DNA from: Ancylostoma caninum
Taxonomy: Eukaryota; Nematoda; Chromadorea; Rhabditida; Ancylostomatidae
DNA length: 64,000 bases
Reading direction: 5' to 3'
Assembly: GCA_037903475.1 (NCBI GenBank)
Contig: JBAJFG010000357.1
Location: 371,001 to 435,000, forward strand
A model generated the notes under the pieces. The model made no database searches, was not told the origin of the DNA, and saw only the letters and a list, made by a program, of their open reading frames with translations. Position 1 is the first letter of the stretch, and the number at the start of each line of letters is the position of its first letter. Shown here piece by piece: positions 24,306 to 38,499 of this stretch. Made by a program: the position numbers and the translations under genes.

Positions 24306-27300
24306 CGTTTCAAACGTTTAGTATCATAGGGAAAATACCGCATACAATTTCAGAGTTGTCCTGGAATCTATTGGAGGGTGGAAAAATGTTCCCCGCTTCG
24401 TCGCTGAGGTACAAACAAGCATTGAAGTCATAGAGAATTTCCCGATTCATGGCAGGTTACTTTCATGCATAAGACAATTTTCACGGAACAAAACCTCATT
24501 ACTTATCCGGAAGTGAACGGTGATGATGAATATAGCATCAGCGGAGAAAAACAAAGCATAAATCCTAAATACCTCCACGTTCTGCTCGCTCTACGACAAT
24601 TTCGAGACGATCAATAAGACAACGGGGGCTAGAATGGCTGGGAGCTCGCTCTGCAACCATTTCCTCTCCCCCCCCCCCCGTACCTACACCCACCTCCATG
24701 ACGACAACAAAACAACGGCGGGGTGTTCGCGTGTGCGCCAATATTCGTCAGGATGTTGGATGGGATTTGCCACCCACTGACGAGGCACGTGAACACGAAA
24801 AAATATCCAGAAAACTGATAGAAATACGCAAGAATTTCATGGACTTTATCACTTAGGTAGGAGCAAGTAAGCACAATTTGGGCATGCCTCAAGTCTAAGC
24901 CGATGGTTCGTAAAAGGACAAAACTGGTTTGTTCAATGAGAAGCGCGAAATTTGATAATAATGCAGAGATCGAACAACAGCAGTTGTCAGCAGGCGAGAC
25001 GCAATTACGGACGTCATCGCCAGAATGCGATTGATCATGACAACTGGTGTATCGTTCATGTAAAAAGAATGCGTCTCTTCTACTGTTTCATAGTACACGC
25101 TAATGAACATTTTCACTGATTGCGAAACAACGCTCCAACTTTGTAATTCTGGCTGCTAACGAATGTGGAGTAGGAGCGGTCGTACATACATAGACCCGCA
25201 TTCTTCAAATGATATGCATCACTATAGGCTGCTTTCCTGACTATAAGGCTGTACAGAAAACTAGGAAACTACTGCCAAGGTCCATGAGAGGGTCACATGC
25301 GCCTAGCACCTGGTTGGACAGGTTAGAACAGGAGGCAGGAAGATGGACAAGAATGTGTATGGTGATACTAGTGAAATGCGTGTATACGCAGAAAACAACC
25401 ACAGTGCCGTGTTGCAATTGGTGCGACGCGTGCGAGCGGGTCCCGAAAGCTGGAATCTGCTGTGTATACATCATTTTGGCATATAAGAAAAGATGTCAGG
25501 TAAAAAGAGCAATAGAAAGCGCATGTCTCATGCCAAAAACTAATGTGATGGTGTTTGCACTTATTTACAATATAATCACCTGATAGCTTCAAAGAATTTG
25601 AGGAATCCAAACAATGAAAAACGTGTACAGTTGTGTGACGTCAACGATAATCAACAACACCCATGTTTCAGTTTTTTTTTTTTTCAAATACGAGTGATAC
25701 ATCTTAACACCTTTACCAATCGGTTTTCCATTCAACAAAAAAAAAGACAATGAAAGAGCAAAAGAGAATGACATGATATCTACATGAGGTCGTGCGTCGT
25801 GCGACAAAATAAGTACTCTCTCCGAACCAGAGTGACGCATTAAATTTCGCAATATTACACGATGTGAACAATCCCAACGGTTTTTGTGACACGACATGGT
25901 GACGATGCCAGGTGACTACACCATACAGCTGAAAATTTCACTGAAACGGTTCTACCGGTAACAAGACTGGGGAAGAACGTCTGCGCGAGAACTGGTCCTC
26001 GGATAGTGTCTGTCCAGTTTTGAAACAAGAATAAACCAGAGCAGAGAAGAGTACACAAGGGAATGACACAATAGTTGAAAGATCAATACAGTCCACTAAA
26101 CAGTGATGGATGGAGACCCATGTGAAGGAACGGGGACCAGTTCTCGTTTGCATAAACAGTCAATAAAACCCAAAATTCTCAAAAAGTTCTACGATGAAAC
26201 TTCAAAAATCACGTGTCTCCATGGAAATGACGTTTGTGCCATGACTATCGGGGCGATCTTAGCGTTCATAGTGACTCATCCAAAGTGGGTGTGACGGGAG
26301 CTCACCTCCCGAACTCCGTGGCGGTTTGTAGCGACAACGACGATCGATAAATGCTTGAATGGCAGTGCAGCTACGGAGCTTCTAAGCACGCACTCATGCA
26401 TGCAAACCGCAACCAGTGTAACATTAAGTGGGTCCCGGAATGATTTTCCAGCTAGTTGATCTCATGGAAAAATTGCGCCGATTTCCATTCAGGATGCAAT
26501 ATCGACAGTTTGAGGGGGTAACTGAGAAGCGTCATTTAATTATGCACATTTTGTGGTGTTGTTTGACGAGCAAATACGACCCTTAGCTCGACATTTGTGT
26601 TTACACAAAGCATGTGCGAATGCACCCCATGTAACAAGTACTTGTTGCGGCTGTTCAGCTTATTGAAAGGAGAATTCGAGTTTCGTGCCTCGTCTCTTCC
26701 AAAATTCATTTCCTTGGCTGTTCAGCAGCTGGATATGTCGGATGAGAAAATCGCTGTGACGCCACAGTGCCCAAATAATAATAACGAGAACTGGAGCCCA
26801 AGTTTTTTTTTTCTGTATTTGCAGACTTCTAGAAATGCTTTCACAAGAGAGACGATTAAAAGAAGAACTATCCCCAGGAATCAAAACAAGACCGACTAGT
26901 TGTCACGGGGCTTGGATAGTCCACGAAACATCAAAGATCTTCAGGGGTGGGGTAATGAAACGCCAACCAAGCAAACCAACAATGGCTAGCCTGACTGGCT
27001 ATCTAGGAGGGAGTGTAATGTTAGAATGCTTGGAAGGTTGAAGTTTTTTAGCTGACCTGACTTTCCCGGTAGTGCTGCTTTCACGAATGCAAGCCCAGTA
27101 CTCGTGGCAAACTCGAAGATACCCTCTAGTTAAGAACACATATACCTTTCATTGGTTTAATTATAGATTACCCAGGCAAACTACTATGAAACTCTAGTAG
27201 TTACTAGTAATTATATACGTCTGCTGCACATTTTACGAGCCACTTTCGAAAAACCCAGAATTGCACAGATGCAAATGCGGATATCTAAACCAGACATCAT

Positions 27301-27404
27301 ATTCAGGATTTCAATTGTCTTTGGGAACAACAGAAGTCACAGAACCATGTCTTTGAAATGAAGATATTGTGGATTGTTTGGGATAGGCGTTCTACATTTA
27401 TTAC
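24306..27404. other. Non-coding stretch, nothing recognised
   Basis: It contains a poly-C tract at about 24,668-24,678 and several lone open frames (for example 25209-25583) without motifs, low-complexity evidence of origin or splice partners. No mobile-element ends were seen. Confidence 0.35.
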
Positions 27405-27700
27405 ATTTTCCAGCATTTCTGATAACTGTGCAGCACGAACGCAGCGCGAACGACGTAGTGATTGGAATATAAACTCTGGCAGCAGCGGCTCCCAGTTGCT
27501 GCCATCCTCCCCTTGATTGCTGCTCAAGCTTTCGCCCCTTAACACCAATTGCTGAAGGATGGCAGCAATCGAGGGGAGGATAGCAGCAACCGGGAACCGT
27601 TGCTGCTAAGGTTTCTACCCGAACCATCACGCCGTTCGAGCCACGTTCGTGTTGCACAGTTATCAGAGATTCTACATTCTACATTCATGACCACCTCAAA
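27405..27700. repeat. Foldback repeat with ~140-bp arms
   Basis: The two halves around 27,550 are inverted copies: 'ctgataactgtgcagcacgaac' at about 27,420 pairs with 'gttcgtgttgcacagttatcag' at about 27,645, and 'agttgctgccatcctcccctt' pairs with 'gaggggaggatagcagcaacc'. The similar open frames on the two strands come from this symmetry and are not genes. Confidence 0.75.
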
Positions 27701-28866
27701 GCAAAAATATGAAGAGTTCGGCAAAGACTGCACATCAGCAGTGTGGAGGAATAGTTGGAAGAGGGGAAACCGCTTCATCAGCAAGCTTTTCTGAAATGGG
27801 TTGCTGACCACGCTATATACTTCGTCATCGAAAAGGAAAAAAATCCTGGATTTTTGTACCGCACAGTGATAATGTCCCATTATGTTACAGACGACATTAA
27901 ACGACAAAACACAGAGGCGAAATGGCAAAACAACAATGCAACAATGCAGGGGGGGGGGCATGTCTATACTCCGTCGCCATGCGGCCGTCGTATACAAACA
28001 AATATTGAAAAGCGGCTCGCCCTATGTGGAAACTTATGCATACCACAGTCCCTTTGTGGTCATTGAAGGTTGCGACGCGACGTCGTGGATACCCGTTTCC
28101 GCCTGTTCATACTTATTTCCTTCGAAAATGACGCGATTGACGGAATTCGCCCAGCATCTGCTAGCAGGCACTATGCAACAATTTCGTCGAAGTTGTGAAT
28201 TGGAATTTGTCCTTGTGTTCTTGTTCTTCTCGCCCTTCATAGAGGTGTTTCAGCTCACAACCTACTACTATTAACTTACTTCGCTACAGATTGAGTCACA
28301 AATGTTGTGACCATCGCTGGGATTCCATTTTCTCGCGATGAAGTATGAACAAAGCAGAGGATCGCCCGCGTCCTTCAATTTTTCGCCGCCTCAAGAATCG
28401 ATTTGTGATGAGGACAATTTATATTGAATACATGCCTCGGTCGTGCGTCAGACACATTCATTCGCAAAAGTTTTTTCGTTGTGGCAGGTGAATGCAGCAC
28501 TTGCAGGTCGAGAACCGCGCTTCAACACTACACATGCAAAAGCTGCACCTGCGCTAGGGTTTTCGGAACTTCTGTATGAATCTATTTTTATTGCTTGGAG
28601 TATGAAACTGGTCGGAGATTGAAAACAACAACATATTGGACAGACAGACGCAAGGAAAAACGGAAGTGATAAAATGCGTTTCAGTGGTAAGAAGAGCAGG
28701 AGAGGAACGAGGGAAAGCATCCGGAAGTATCCGATACTCGACGAGGCAACGAAACACAACTTGAACTCATGTCGTTATATGTGTACACATGTCAGGTTTA
28801 GGCACCAGTACTACTTTACGAAGCTGGCAAAAAAGAAATGTGTTGTCTCCTTTCCGAATTACATAC
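27701..28866. other. Non-coding stretch
   Basis: It holds a poly-G tract near 27,950. At 28,410-28,475 lies a fragment resembling one end of the TAGGGCAA-type MITE ('caatttatattgaatacatgc'). No gene was seen. Confidence 0.35.
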
Positions 28867-29030
28867 GGGGAACTCCAAACGGCCGTGTGTAAGGGGCGGG
28901 ACCGCGGCGCGGTTCTCTTGGGCAGGGACACAGAGTTTCTGCATGTGGATTTGGGTTGTCTGCTTCTGCCAGCAGTAGACAACTCGAGTGCACCCCGCGC
29001 CACCATGCCGCCCCCAGTTTGGAGTTCCTC
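28867..29030. mobile_element. Short GC-rich foldback MITE, GGGGAACTCCAAAC ends (copy 1)
   Basis: Left end GGGGAACTCCAAACGG; right end complement GAGGAACTCCAAACTGG. The core contains GGGACCGCGGCGCGG and its inverted partner. Sister copy at 56399-56550. Confidence 0.7.
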
Positions 29031-29579
29031 ACATTTCTAGTTTTTCCTCCAACAGCCGATTTTCCAGTGTGTGTTGGAATTTCACTATACAGAAATTGAT
29101 AGGAAACAATAAATAAAAGGGCCTAACAGAATTACTCAAGCTATTAATTTTAAAATTAAACAATTAATAACAAATATTTTAAAAATAATATTGAGAGATA
29201 AACAGTGAAAAATGATCGCGTATAATGTTTCTTATATATTCAATAAAATAATTGCGAAAATTCGGCGATCCATTCTCGGGGGGGGGGGGGGAGGAGGATA
29301 GGTCTGTTACTCCCCACGTGTCCCTAAGCGTATAATTGATTGTTGCTGAGCAATGTTCATCCAGATGAAATGAAATGAAGTGAAAGAAAGGAAATAAAAT
29401 GAAATAAGAAAGTGGACATATAGATGAATAAACAAATAAATAAACAAATAAACATTTAAGTAAGGGATTAAACAAAAACCGTGCACTCATAGAACCGGAA
29501 AAGATTTATTTTCTAGATTTCCACGTTGTGCACTGCTTCTGCTATGTGAGGGAATTGTAGATTAATTTATTCGAATATT
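29031..29579. other. AT-rich stretch with poly-G tract
   Basis: It holds a G run at about 29,279-29,291 and an A/G-rich stretch with AAAT/GAAAT repeats (29,360-29,460). No gene was seen. Confidence 0.4.
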
Positions 29580-31910
29580 AAAAAAACACAACGGTCAAGG
29601 TTGTGGCGATGGGATATTCCCGACGGAGATTCCCTGATGGGTTGAACAGATAACCCACTGACTACGGACCGGTGTGGATTCACACTCCTTGGGGTGTTCC
29701 TACAACAACCAGACGACAATGCGTCGTATGTGTGTCTGGCGCGTTTCTTCCTTAGAAGATGGGTGAATTACCCGTGTCCATCATTCCCTACCACCAGGGA
29801 GAAAATCCAATTATATTTTTACTAGAGATGCTTAGCAATGAGCTTCGTTGAATTATTTCAAAAGATCAGTTCCTATTTTTACGTGAAATAATTGGAATTG
29901 TTTTAGACCATGGACAGTAGCGTTGTAGTGCACCTTGAGGTGCAATGCAATGAACAAGAAGATAAGTAAATTGAAAACTAAAATAATTAGATAAAAACAT
30001 TCCACAGCAGATTGACCCATAATGCTGGAAAGAGTGTTGTTCTCAGTAGTTCCTGAAATGCACAGTTCTCACTTTACAAAAAAAATGTGTGTAAAATTGC
30101 TCGAATGCAAAAGGCACAACGGTCAAGGGTGTGCCAATGGGAAATTCCCCGAGAGGATGACCAGATAACCCACTGACTCCGGACCGAAGTGGACCCAAGA
30201 GGCGCGGCGCATTCTTATAAGAGCGCCGCCGACCTTGCGCCGTATCTATGCCGGGCAAGTTTGTCACAGGTAGCGTGAGTAAAACAACCATGTCCGGCCT
30301 TTCTTCCCTTCAAGAAGGAAATCAAATAGTATCTTTATCGTAGACACTAAATAATAGGGCTTTTTGGACAAATTCAATATTTCACCTGTTTTTATCGGAA
30401 ATAATTAGAACTTCTCGAAGAATTGCTAGAGGTAGTATCAAGTCAGATGAGTTCTATGTGGAATAAATGGCGATTTTTTGGAACCGTGAGCGGCAGTGTT
30501 ATGGTGCACCCAGTATTCTAAATAAAAACGCATTAGTTTATTTGCGTACAAAAAGTAACATAACTGTCATGGGTGGTATCGGGCATGTTTTTTACCGGCA
30601 GCTTGGGTAAATTTACCGTTTTCGTCCTTCCTTCATTCATTCATTCATTCCTTCCCTCCTTCCTTTCACCTAAGAAAGGATTAAGTAGCATCTCAAAGCA
30701 AATACTCTGCAGTGGGGTTTGTTGAACTATTTCAATAGATTGCCTCTTATTTTTATGCGGAATAAATGCAGAATTTTTCGAATCGTGAGCAGCAGTACTA
30801 TGATGCACCACGCGGTGGAGTGAAATACGCGGGTAGACAAGCCAATACAGTCTTTTGGAAAAGTTAGATGAATTGCGAGTGCGGTTCATTGTGCGACCAC
30901 GGGTGCGGCGAGGCTCCCAATCGACACCACTAGCTGAAGGCTGCACCGTCCCTGATTTTTCTAGGAATTTATCGCAGAAATTCCACTCCTTCGCGTTCTT
31001 TTAGCCATTCTCTTGCACTTTTAGGATACTGCACAGTAATTTTTGCTCTCAGATAAACTCAAACAGCTAGGACGCTACTTGCTTGACATTGGCCTGAAAC
31101 TGATCTGAAATCGGTAACAAGAAAATACAGCAATGAAAACACATTTAAAGGAAAGTTTGTTCGCACTCACGAGGAATTCTATGTGATGCGGGAAACAAGA
31201 AAATGACTAGACAGTAGACTTCAAGGGAAAAGTTCGAAATAGTAGTTTTTGGAAGAAACTCGTGGAAAAACGCATGGCGGGGCAGCCTTTCGGCTGACCG
31301 TATCGGTTTAGAGCCGCGCTGCACGCGTGGTGCGACGCCGAACCGCACGCGCAATCCGTCTAACTTTTCGAGAAGGACTGTAGATAAATTAAATGAATAA
31401 ATAAAAACACTCTCACAGCAGATTGATCCACAATACTGAAAGAAGTGATGTTCCTGGATTCCCCTGTGGAAAAAATGTATAAATTAATTCATATGCAAAA
31501 GTCACAACGGTCAAGGGTGTGCCAATGGGATATTCCCCGAGGGGATGAACAGATAACCCACTGACTCCGGACCAAAGTGTACCCGAATAACGTGCCGTCT
31601 TTCTATAAGAGCGCCGCCGATCTTGCGTCGTATCTGTGTCGGGCGCGTTCATCACAGATAACATGGGTAAATTAACCGCTTTTGCCCTTTCTACTTACCA
31701 AGGAGAAAACCAAACAGCATTCTCATCATGGACGCTGAACAGTTGGAATTTCCAAATTTTTCTATGGATTAGCTTCTATTTTTAAGAGAATAATCGGAAA
31801 CATTTTTAAATCGTTAGTAGTAGTAGCTATCTTGGCACATTTTCTGGTGCAATGAAATCAACAACGATAGACGAGTGAATGAATAAATAAATAAATTTGA
31901 AAAAAGAATA
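29580..31910 (+). repeat. Cluster of direct repeats with AAAT-type tails
   Basis: At least three copies of one unit share CACAACGGTCAAGG at 29,590, 30,115 and 31,503, then 'cagataacccactgact', then 'tcttataagagcgccgccga' in two of them. A downstream block (GAAATAATTGGAA-like) leads to 'gtgcaccttgaggtgcaat' and AATAAAT tails. A partial fourth copy runs from about 30,555 to 30,840. The tail structure resembles non-LTR/SINE insertions. A similar tail occurs at 36,180-36,225. No reverse transcriptase is encoded. Confidence 0.6.
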
Positions 31911-32044
31911 GGTGAATGTGCTGCCACAGTTTTTCACATGCAATACTATGTAGGGTTCTGTTCACTGAGGGTGACAAATGGACAGACATTAGAGGAACAA
32001 AAAACGGTGAAAAGTGTGTGGCATTCAACGAGACAGCCGACTGA

Positions 32045-32260
32045 GGCTAGTAGTATGCACCAGTGGCAAACGCAGCCCACCCCCCCCCCCCCCTCCGCTT
32101 GCTCCCGGAAATGGGTCGCCAAATTTTCGAAACTACTCATAAAATAGAAAAAAGTACCGAATAAGTCAATATTCCACTGTCTGTTTTATTATTAGTCTGA
32201 AAAAATTCAATGTTGCGTATTTATATACATCAATATTTTTATTAATTTTATTAGAGTACA
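32045..32260 (+). mobile_element. Truncated relative of the hAT-type MITE
   Basis: It begins CCAGTGGCAAACGCAG followed by a long C run, then 'gaaatgggtcgccaaattttcgaaactact', matching the left half of 23697-23954. The right end is missing, so this is a decayed copy. Confidence 0.5.
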
Positions 32261-35200
32261 AGTCTATGGATGCGCGCTGTTTTCTACCGCCTCGACGGAC
32301 TCGTCAATGACCACCTATTCCAGATATCGGCACTTCCTGAAAAAGCAACTCATGGCGCATCTGAGCATATGTGAACTGTTAAATAGATTCCAGTTCCTGA
32401 TTTTTAAAGAATTTTAGAAAGCGATCGACCAAAATTATTGATTTATTGACTCGTGTGTCATACGACTCTAAACAGGGAAAAACAAAAGCAGAATTGCGCA
32501 CCACTTTATTCTGAACCTTCATAGAATATTTGCTTTCTACCTAGATCACACTCGTGTAAAAAGCGACTCCTTTAAAATACCCCGTCAGTGGGTAACTGAA
32601 CCGAAATTTCGAATGTCGATCGAACTTTCGACAGCCCTCATCTTCTAACCCAGGCTGGTAAGTCCTGCTTATTTCGCCATGTAGCTTAGACTTGGCGCTA
32701 TCAGGACATCACTTGCTCCTATCCAAAAATCTTTTGTTGGAAGAGAAAAAACCCAAAAAGTGCGCTGAGGTCAGAGTTTGGACGAGCAGCTATCTTGCCT
32801 CACTTCGCAGCGACTTCATTGAACGAGCTCCTCGTTCTCTGGGCAGAACATGGCGAACGGTCACTGATACCTACCATGGATACATCTCGGACCGAGGTGT
32901 TGTATCACCATTTTTAAAATAATTTTATTTAGAACACAAACGCGCATTTATAGTTTTACACCCTAATACTATTCAATCTGGGTCCAAGGAGTGACGGAGT
33001 TGACACTCCTTTTCTCATGCCCCATCCCCCATCTGGCTAGATCTCCTGCACGGATATGCACGGATACTCAACTAACATTGCCTTCGAAGCACACTATACA
33101 GTACTATGGAGGAATACTAAGAGAAATAATAATGGTATAGAAAGCAAAAACTGAAGAAGTGTCGAGTGTGCGAACGAAATGCTTTGGCGATATGCAAAGG
33201 AACACCGGCCGGACTCAGTGACAAACGAGTGTCAGGAGCAGGTTGGATTGCACGTGTAAAATACCAGGATGTATACGCTGCTAAACGCCAGTACACGACC
33301 TCAACAACTGGTGCATTGAAAAAAACCAGCGCCTATCAATAACATGTAGTCTGTCGACGAATGTTGCAGTGGATAGGAGAGCGCGTGGAAACGAAATCCT
33401 CCTGAGAACCTGGTCCCGGGGAATGAGATCGTGGATGTGAGGCGACGGCGCGACGAGCGCCTGGACAAGTGCGACACGCATCCGGGCTGAAGCTACCACG
33501 CTCCATGCTATCGATCTCTGATTGAGGCCACATTTTGCACAGCAGCTCGTCCATTCGTTTGTTCGCGCTCAGCAGCCATATTTGACACTTTTTTTCATGG
33601 CAATATCGACATACGACATCCTAATAACGCTTTTGTTTTAGAAGAACCGTCGTGGTTCGGTTTTTGGGCTTGTTCCGACAATTAGCATCAAACAATACGT
33701 TGAATTTTGAGGTTCATATTCACCCGACAGATCGTTTCAATTAGTTTTTCTGTCATTCCTCTCATTCAATTCTTTGTGATTCCTTCCGCACTACTGATTC
33801 AAGATATGCACCACTGAATTTTTGAACATCATCAGTCCGCTATCTCATATTGCTACTGAAATATTGGCTGGTAGACGTTAATCCTTTAATTCGGTAGAAA
33901 AAGAAACTGGTGAATATCACTAGCTTCAACAAGGCCATCAGCTTCCTATCACGAAAATCTGGGGAAAACAAAGTCTATAGAGTCATTAAAAAAAGACATA
34001 GGAGATGCCACTGATCCGGACCCGCTCGCAGCTTCGCAGCATATAACCGATCGAAAATGAATGCGGTGATATTTCTACAGTGTGTGGATGCGCAGACAAT
34101 CAGCGTGCCAAACGCTGGTGGTCTGGCGCATGCTCGCTGGTGCGGACCACTGGAGTCTTCCATTTTTGTTCATGAAGAAAAAAAAACAAAAAAATATTCT
34201 TGCTGTCTCTTGATCTACCATTGCATTGTTAATTTTTACCACTTATTTCTGCTCTGCTAGTAGCGGATTGCGCTATTTCTTGGGTGTTTCTCCTTCAAAA
34301 AAAGGAGTTTGAGGCAGTGCCCAATCACAGCTTCAAAGGTGCTCTGAACAATCTTATACCAGATTCTCTCCCCAAACTCGTCGTTTGGAGTGCGGAAAAG
34401 AGCCTTTTTTGGTACGTTTGCTTCTTCAGAATTCCCATGGGTAGTGAATAAGAAGGCTTCTATGTATATCATATGAGTTTTCGTCAGTCCCCTAAATCGG
34501 CTTCTTTAATCAAGAACCGGTAGCCGCTTGCGTAACCAAAATATACGAGGAGGTGTTTGCCACCGAAGTGTTTATGCTTTCAACTATCGCGCGGATTGTG
34601 CTTGGAACCGGTGGATAAAGAGAAAGAAAGTGATAGTGATCTTACCCAGTCGCTTTTTTCTTATCTGTACATAGGACGTCGCGCACCCACGCACCTCGCT
34701 ACCACTATACTCCATATGAGGTGTACTACCGTCGGTTGCCGTTTTTGTCGGTGTCGATTTTGATAGTTATCAATTATTGGCAGTCCGTCGCTGAGGTCGT
34801 TGCTGCAGCGCACATTAAAATTGCATTTCTTCAAACAATGGCGACGAGGATGCTACAATCCACATCGAGTATAGCCTCAGCGCTTGGCGGGGACGGCGAC
34901 GCAGACTTAATATCAAAGAAAGTTTGGGGGATTCCGAAACAAACTTGCATGTGGTTCCATGAAGGTATTGATTCTCACAGGTGCCTCCTAACATGCTGTA
35001 TTGCATAGCGATGATTTTATTCCATCTTCATGAGGACAGTCCCGTTTTATTTCATCTCCTGGAGAGGGTTACTTGGCCCTTTTTAGGTGCAGAAATCTAG
35101 AATCGTCTAGGCCCCCACGGACCACTACAGTCCGCGCCTGTACGGTCCTCCAGACTCCAAGTAGCATCGCAAATTGCCTCCTACCCTAGTACAAACCTGT

Positions 35201-38200
35201 CATACTAACGTGACAGGAAGGTTAGCGACGTGTGAAGGGCTGCTTTGAGGCAGAAATCATAGTACATTTATTTCTGAGCTTACAACATGTAAATCATTGT
35301 CATCTACAGAAGTGTGAAGTACCACGAAATCGCTGATGCTTGCATGCCATTTCGCTCGCACAGCAGCAGATGCGACGGCACAATCCATTCGCACCGCTTC
35401 TAGTATAGTAGCAGTCATATTGATGACGATTTGTGCGAAAATAATTGTACAGCTAAAAAGAGATATTTCAGCCGCACCATTTTACTTGTTAGGCGTGAGT
35501 TCTCAGGATTTAATCCGAGCACTTTGGCTGTCGGACAAGGTGGGGTGGGATGGGAGATGGAAGAAAAAGGCTAGAATCCTCGCAAAAAAGGTGGAAATCG
35601 TATAGTATCATGCTATCTACATATGTGGTGTATACGATTCGAATCTTGAAGGTGATTACCGAAAATTTTGCGTGACGAAGTACATAAAAACCAAGTGCAA
35701 AATTCCTCTCATTTCTCGGTGAGGGATAAGGATCTCACCATTGCGATTGCCACTTCCTTGCCATAGTAGCACTTCAGTAATCCGTTTGACTTGTTTGACT
35801 TACCACAATTCCCGTGAATGTGGCCTAAACGTTGAACCATTAGTAACATAAGATTCTCTAATCGTCCTGGCATAGGATGTTTTGCTCGCCTATAGTTAAA
35901 CCCAGTTATCCTGATAGCCATCGCATTAATTGCTTTCTTCTACAACTGAATGATCCACTTCAATGGGTTGGGGCAACATCATCAAGCCGCACCTAGTTTA
36001 TGTTGTTATTTTGAGTACTCACTTCCGTGACTTTGAATATAAATAAAACAAAAACGAAGAAAGTTACCTATGCTCCGTTTCGTTCCTACCACTAGACGGA
36101 GACAAAGATAAAGAATAAGACCACCACCGGAACTCAATATGTTACTGTTACTAACCCTGAAGTTTTATATGTTTTTGGTGCACCTCGAGTGTAGACAATA
36201 AATAAACAAATAAATAAATAATCAACTGCATAAATATGAAGCTGTGAACAGATATGAGCAAAAAAGCTAGGAACTACTGCTTGCTTTATGTTTTCATAAG
36301 CCACACGGTTTCGTTCTGCCTTATAAAGCCTTGCTGAAACTTGCTGGAAGGAGAGTTAGCGGAGTTGGGAGCGGAAACGAAAATTGTTCCCCAGCTTGTG
36401 TGCCACATTAGCTGCTGCAAAGCGGAGAAACAGGATCGTTAACATGGGCCTCAATAAGTTTATCCTGAGTAGTCTCAGTGATACATCCGGGCCCTGGAGA
36501 ACACGTTCATTATTGCGACAGGTAAAATATTGCCAATATTGTGTTATAAAGACCTTCGATAAAGACCTTCGATCCTTGCCCAGTACCTTCATTGAGATTA
36601 CATATGCATGGTAAATGGGTTAGCGTACTCGAATCCCCCCCCCCCCGGCACCCGCCAAAGCCGTGACGTTGCCCATACCCAGCTGCTGCCCATTCATAGA
36701 ATACATAGAATACCTAACTTATTTTTGTATATCCACTTGCGTGGGATAACCCAGACTTTCAAAGATGCATCGAGAGTTGACGGAATCCTATGAATTTATT
36801 CATTTTTGTGTTAATTGAACGGTGTTCACTAAACTCACATGTAAATGAGGCGCAAAAGTATGACCGGGTCACACTACTTGGTAAAGTAATCTTGAGTAGT
36901 GAAGTTTAGTGTAGTCTATGAATAGGTATGGATTGGTTCATACCTCACCTCGGTTCACACACACTTCATACCTGTGACGGTGAGGGTGAACTACTCGATG
37001 TGAACTACTTGACAAGTGTCAAATAAAAAAAACATAGGGTGAAGGAGGGGGTAAACGGCGTTACCATGGATGATGATGATGATAATCTACGTCCCATGTC
37101 CAGATCAGTATAGGTTCAATGTGGGTTAACCACTGAGACTGTACTATAAGTCGGTCGAGAAAAGTTTGCCTTAATTATCGTTAACTTTGTTCTTATGACC
37201 ACACCTTCCAATCAGTTTTTTTAATTTGTTTAATTTCACAATGTGTTTTACTTAAGAGACCGCAAGTCATAGTCTATTTTAGAAACGGCGATAGTTGAGT
37301 ATTTATTTATTTATTTTTTTAATTATTACATGGGGAAATCTGTATGCCTATGATTTCTCGCCTACCTCACCGAATGCAGCACTATTTCTCGTGTTCTCTT
37401 TTTCTCTAATGTCTTCACAACTATGTTCCTCTGTGAAACATATGTACACTATAGCCCGCCCACTCTTTGCCAGGCTTCTTGCGACTCTCAATTCCCACAT
37501 AGTTGTATTCTCCGATAGCCGGTGTTGCATATGTCTAGGTTAATCCCATCAAATATTTATGATCATGTCGTCCGCTCCCGGAGCACACATGCCTGCTCCA
37601 TAGCATTATTTTGTTCCAATTATATGTATTGTTTCTGTGCTGTTAATGCATGCGAATATTGATAGATAATAATTCGTTTATTAATTCAATAAATCGCGAA
37701 GATGTACACATTAAACAACGGAGAACAACGAGTTGGTGTCTCTAGAAGCTCACAGGGAATTTGGTAGAGATCCCAGGAAAAATTGTGAAATCAGAAAAGT
37801 GATCACTGCTACATTGTCTTCTTTACTGTCTTCTTGTTCAGTACGGTTTCAGTCTGGTATTCTTAATTATTTTCTTTTCTTCTTTCTTTTAAGAGAGAAT
37901 TGGGAGAAATAGAAATTGAGCCTAGCCTGTGCAGACTTGTGCAAGAGCGTGAACACCTCCAAAACACGTTCATCCTGTGAACGACGACGCTTTGACACGT
38001 TAGATCCTTTAAAATGGGGCCATTCCTGGAGTTGTCTCTCATTTTCATGGAATACTCTTTGTATGGACATTTTAAGACAGCTGTGGCAGTTTATTTCAAG
38101 GCCAAATTCTAATAATGTAAGAATTGTTTACTTTGTCAACACCTCTGTAAATAATTCATCCTGAAACCACCTCCATTCCAGTTTTCTTCATATCTTCAAT

Positions 38201-38460
38201 CCTCATCAAATTCAATCCATTTTCCTCCCTAGAATTCGCCATTATTGTAGTGGTTGGCTCCCCTCGACCTTCACTACAACATGAGCAAAAAACCATGCCG
38301 CTGCAGTTTAGCATTGCATGTGATCGTTTGGAATGAAATCCCAGCATGAGTGCGAGTTTTGCTGTTAGCAATTCCTGCTCTACTTCCTCATCTTCCTCTA
38401 TTCATTCTAGTTCCTCCTCGAATTACTCGAAATAACTCCAAACAAGCGAATTAATCTCGC
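32261..38460. other. Repeat-poor gene desert
   Basis: No gene is supported. A GC-richer patch at 33,330-33,560 and an ATG-led frame at 34,838-34,964 ending at a GTATTG donor look superficially exon-like but have no partner exons. Also present are C tracts near 36,635, a GAT microsatellite near 37,065 and AAAT runs near 36,200. Confidence 0.3.
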
Positions 38461-38499
38461 AGCCTGCTAGGATCGATTCACGGGTCCCGTTTGCCGCAC

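Noticed and set aside
27303..27794. Similar open frames on opposite strands (shared PEF/SRRS-type peptides)
   Set aside because: They are mirror translations of a foldback repeat.
32085..32097. Long C or G homopolymers here and near 24,670, 27,950, 29,280 and 36,640
   Set aside because: Real in the sequence as given, but such tracts are prone to sequencing error and length change; no function inferred.
33330..33560. GC-rich possible exon on the minus strand
   Set aside because: Competing frames are open and none has paired splice sites.
34838..34964. ATG-led exon candidate MATRMLQSTSSIASAL…
   Set aside because: There is a plausible donor, but no downstream exon or recognisable domain.
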